This document shows, in pieces, positions 63,554-64,000 of a DNA stretch of 64,000 bases; position 1 is the first letter of the stretch; each line of letters opens with the position of its first letter. The stretch spans positions 46,694,581 through 46,758,580 of the forward strand of contig OX442314.1 of NCBI GenBank assembly GCA_949358305.1. The letters are read 5' to 3'. A program made the position numbers and the translations under genes. The notes beneath the pieces were generated by a model. It had not been told where the DNA came from. It searched no databases and saw nothing but the letters and a program-made list of their open reading frames with translations. The DNA comes from Strigamia acuminata. Its lineage: Eukaryota > Arthropoda > Chilopoda > Geophilomorpha > Linotaeniidae.

Positions 63554-64000
63554 CGCTAAGTTGACTCCAAATCCAAATTATTTTTTTCGTGAACTTACGA
63601 ACAAACAACGTTCAAGCAACACATGCAGCGGAGAGATCGGCGCCACCAATAGCCGCTCTTCTTTCAATCGGCCAATCGCATCGCTCCATCCATTTTCTAC
63701 CAACAAACAAAAACAGCCATCGCCATCTCTCGGCCTAATCGCCAAATTGTTTAATAAAATGGCGAGGTTTTAATAAAGGCGGTTTGTGTGTGAATTCCCC
63801 AATTTCAAAGCAAATTGAATAAAAATGTTTTTTTTTCTTTCTAAATTGTAATTAAAACCAGGTAATCATACCGAGAAATCAATAAACGCCCCCCCTGTAA
63901 CAAAAAACGAAGCTAAAACATCGAAAACATTGAATTTGAGAAAACTTACAACCGACATGAATAGATCTCAGCTAATCACAGCGGGTCATGAAAATAATAC
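63554..64000. other. PLRG1 upstream region and MITE end at the window edge
   Basis: 63560-63780 is the presumed PLRG1 promoter, with no TATA box noticed. 63949-64000 is the start of a copy of the MITE seen in THNSL2 intron 9, cut by the window edge. Confidence 0.5.

Overview
This window is eukaryotic nuclear DNA, almost certainly from an insect and most likely a beetle. The reasons are AT-rich spacers, host genes split by very short introns (about 50-80 bp with GT-AG ends), an insect-type Polycomb gene, and many insect DNA transposons and LTR retrotransposons. There are no operons, Shine-Dalgarno sites or bacterial genes. A 200-base assembly gap lies at 1386-1585, and the sequence before it is repeated exactly after it, probably an assembly artefact.

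Layout. 1-12.3 kb: repeat-rich and gene-poor, with an LRR gene fragment, decayed transposase pieces, a tRNA-like SINE and MITE ends. 12,329-28,602: one very large Ty3/Gypsy-type LTR retrotransposon on the minus strand. Its 823-bp LTRs appear identical and it has a 4-bp AAGT target duplication. It carries a large gag, a protease frame reached by a -1 frameshift signal, a pol frame separated from protease by one UAG, and a long unidentified fourth protein downstream of pol that appears to be made from two exons. A 3'-truncated Copia element lies antisense inside gag. 28.6-34.4 kb: gene fragments, tandem arrays, and a second copy of the 2-4 kb segment carrying a 171-bp filler copied from a nearby gene. 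34.4-38.0 kb: two tandem intronless BTB genes with matching core promoters. 38.0-38.8 kb: a pogo/Tigger-derived protein without a catalytic core.

40.3-52.5 kb: a cluster of three closely related C2H2 zinc-finger genes. One is split by a mariner-type element and one is broken twice (a 400-bp insert and a solo LTR); the middle one is intact. A second solo LTR and an intronless divergent TFIIB paralogue lie between them. 53-64 kb is ordinary host sequence: part of a small membrane-protein-like gene, then complete THNSL2 (minus), Polycomb (plus, divergent from THNSL2) and PLRG1/Tango4 (minus), with MITEs in introns and spacers.

The conserved genes at the right (chromatin silencing, splicing, amino-acid metabolism) have no evident shared pathway. 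The left two thirds are shaped by mobile elements: whole insertions, solo LTRs, empty sites in paralogues, and templated repair. The best candidate for something undescribed is the Gypsy-type element of about 12.9 kb (without the Copia insert), with two recoding signals and a spliced accessory gene.
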